From the NCBI GenBank assembly GCA_002778195.1, contig PCDI01000016.1, positions 1-31,126 on the forward strand: a stretch of 31,126 bases of DNA, in the 5' to 3' direction. Shown one piece after another: positions 30,690 to 31,126 of this stretch. Below the pieces are notes generated by a model. The model made no database searches and was not told the origin of the DNA. It saw only the letters and a program-made list of their open reading frames with translations. Position numbers and translations under genes: made by a program. Position 1 is the first letter of the stretch; every line of letters begins with the position of its first letter. This DNA comes from Raffaelea ambrosiae. Its lineage: Eukaryota; Ascomycota; Sordariomycetes; Ophiostomatales; Ophiostomataceae.

Positions 30690-31126
30690 TGAATATATCT
30701 CGCTGATGCCACTCGCAGAACGTATGTGTGTCTAAGGAAAAGGAAGAAATAGAAACACGGGAAGGATTTGGGAAGGTGGATGATCAAGCGTTTGTTGGTA
30801 TCGTATACAGCAACGTAGCCACCGAGACCGAAACAGAAGGGAGGAGCAGGGGGCCATCATATACGCACGCGTAGCGAGCAGAAACACCAGCAACGAAGCA
30901 AAAGCTACGAATCGACACGAAAACGTTGCCTCCGCCCACTCTAACCGGGCCATTGTCTTTGGATTTCGTGTATTAATTCACTCATTCGACTACTTCTACC
31001 CTAGAGAGGCAAGCGAGGTGTTGCCAGATGATGGCATGCATCGAACGACGGCATGCAGACTGTCCCCTCGAGTTGCGCCATTGCCTCGAGAGACACACAG
31101 CTCATGCATCTAGACACCCCCCCCCC
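30690..31126. promoter_or_regulatory. Ferric reductase promoter region up to the window edge
   Basis: No gene is seen in these 437 bp. On the minus strand a TATATGA box lies at 30863-30857, about 170 nt upstream of the reductase ATG, and a weaker ATATATT element lies only 5 nt upstream. The window ends in C10 (31117-31126), so the region is cut off. Confidence 0.45.

Overview
This window looks like nuclear DNA of a filamentous ascomycete (Pezizomycotina, plausibly Sordariomycetes). Genes lie on both strands and are separated by long intergenic regions. Most are interrupted by short introns (about 60-230 nt) with GTATGT/GTAAGT/GTACGC-like donors, CTAAC/CTGAC branch sites and CAG/TAG acceptors. 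Exons are GC-rich at third positions, and several promoters carry a TATA-like box followed by a pyrimidine-rich leader. The species cannot be named from the sequence. Ten protein genes are supported; no tRNA, rRNA, CRISPR array or intact transposon was seen. Exon structures were worked out by hand from splice signals, frame closure and family resemblance.

Layout: (1) 131-1090 (+), a U1-type zinc-finger, WBP4-like spliceosomal protein. (2) 1581-3039 (-), a PIR-repeat cell-wall protein with a GPI-anchor signal. (3) 3040-8893, a 5.85-kb stretch with no credible gene, upstream of the PIR gene. (4) 8894-17814, three genes that look metabolically related: a salicylate-hydroxylase-type FAD monooxygenase (-), a Dal5/ACS-type major facilitator transporter (+) sharing a 1.1-kb divergent promoter region with it, and a Baeyer-Villiger-type flavin monooxygenase (+). 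(5) 18174-19302 (-), a four-helix MARVEL-like membrane protein with a Pro/Gln-rich tail. (6) 20804-21742 (-), a secreted DUF7136-type protein. (7) 24108-25145 (+), a candidate lytic polysaccharide monooxygenase with an N-terminal histidine. (8) 25508-26587 (-), a secreted S1/P1 zinc nuclease with all nine metal ligands visible. (9) 27787-30689 (-), a five-exon FRE-type ferric reductase with an unusual His-rich insertion.

Functionally the window is rich in secreted or cell-surface proteins (PIR protein, DUF7136 protein, LPMO candidate, nuclease, ferric reductase, MARVEL protein). It also holds one small oxidative gene group that could take up and oxidise an aromatic or alicyclic compound. No defence system or wholly new system was identified. 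The most interesting non-coding signals are a two-tier palindrome upstream of the Baeyer-Villiger gene, three CACGTG boxes at an exact 12-bp period, a 34-bp tandem duplication, and the over-represented octamer TACTCGTA/TACGAGTA.
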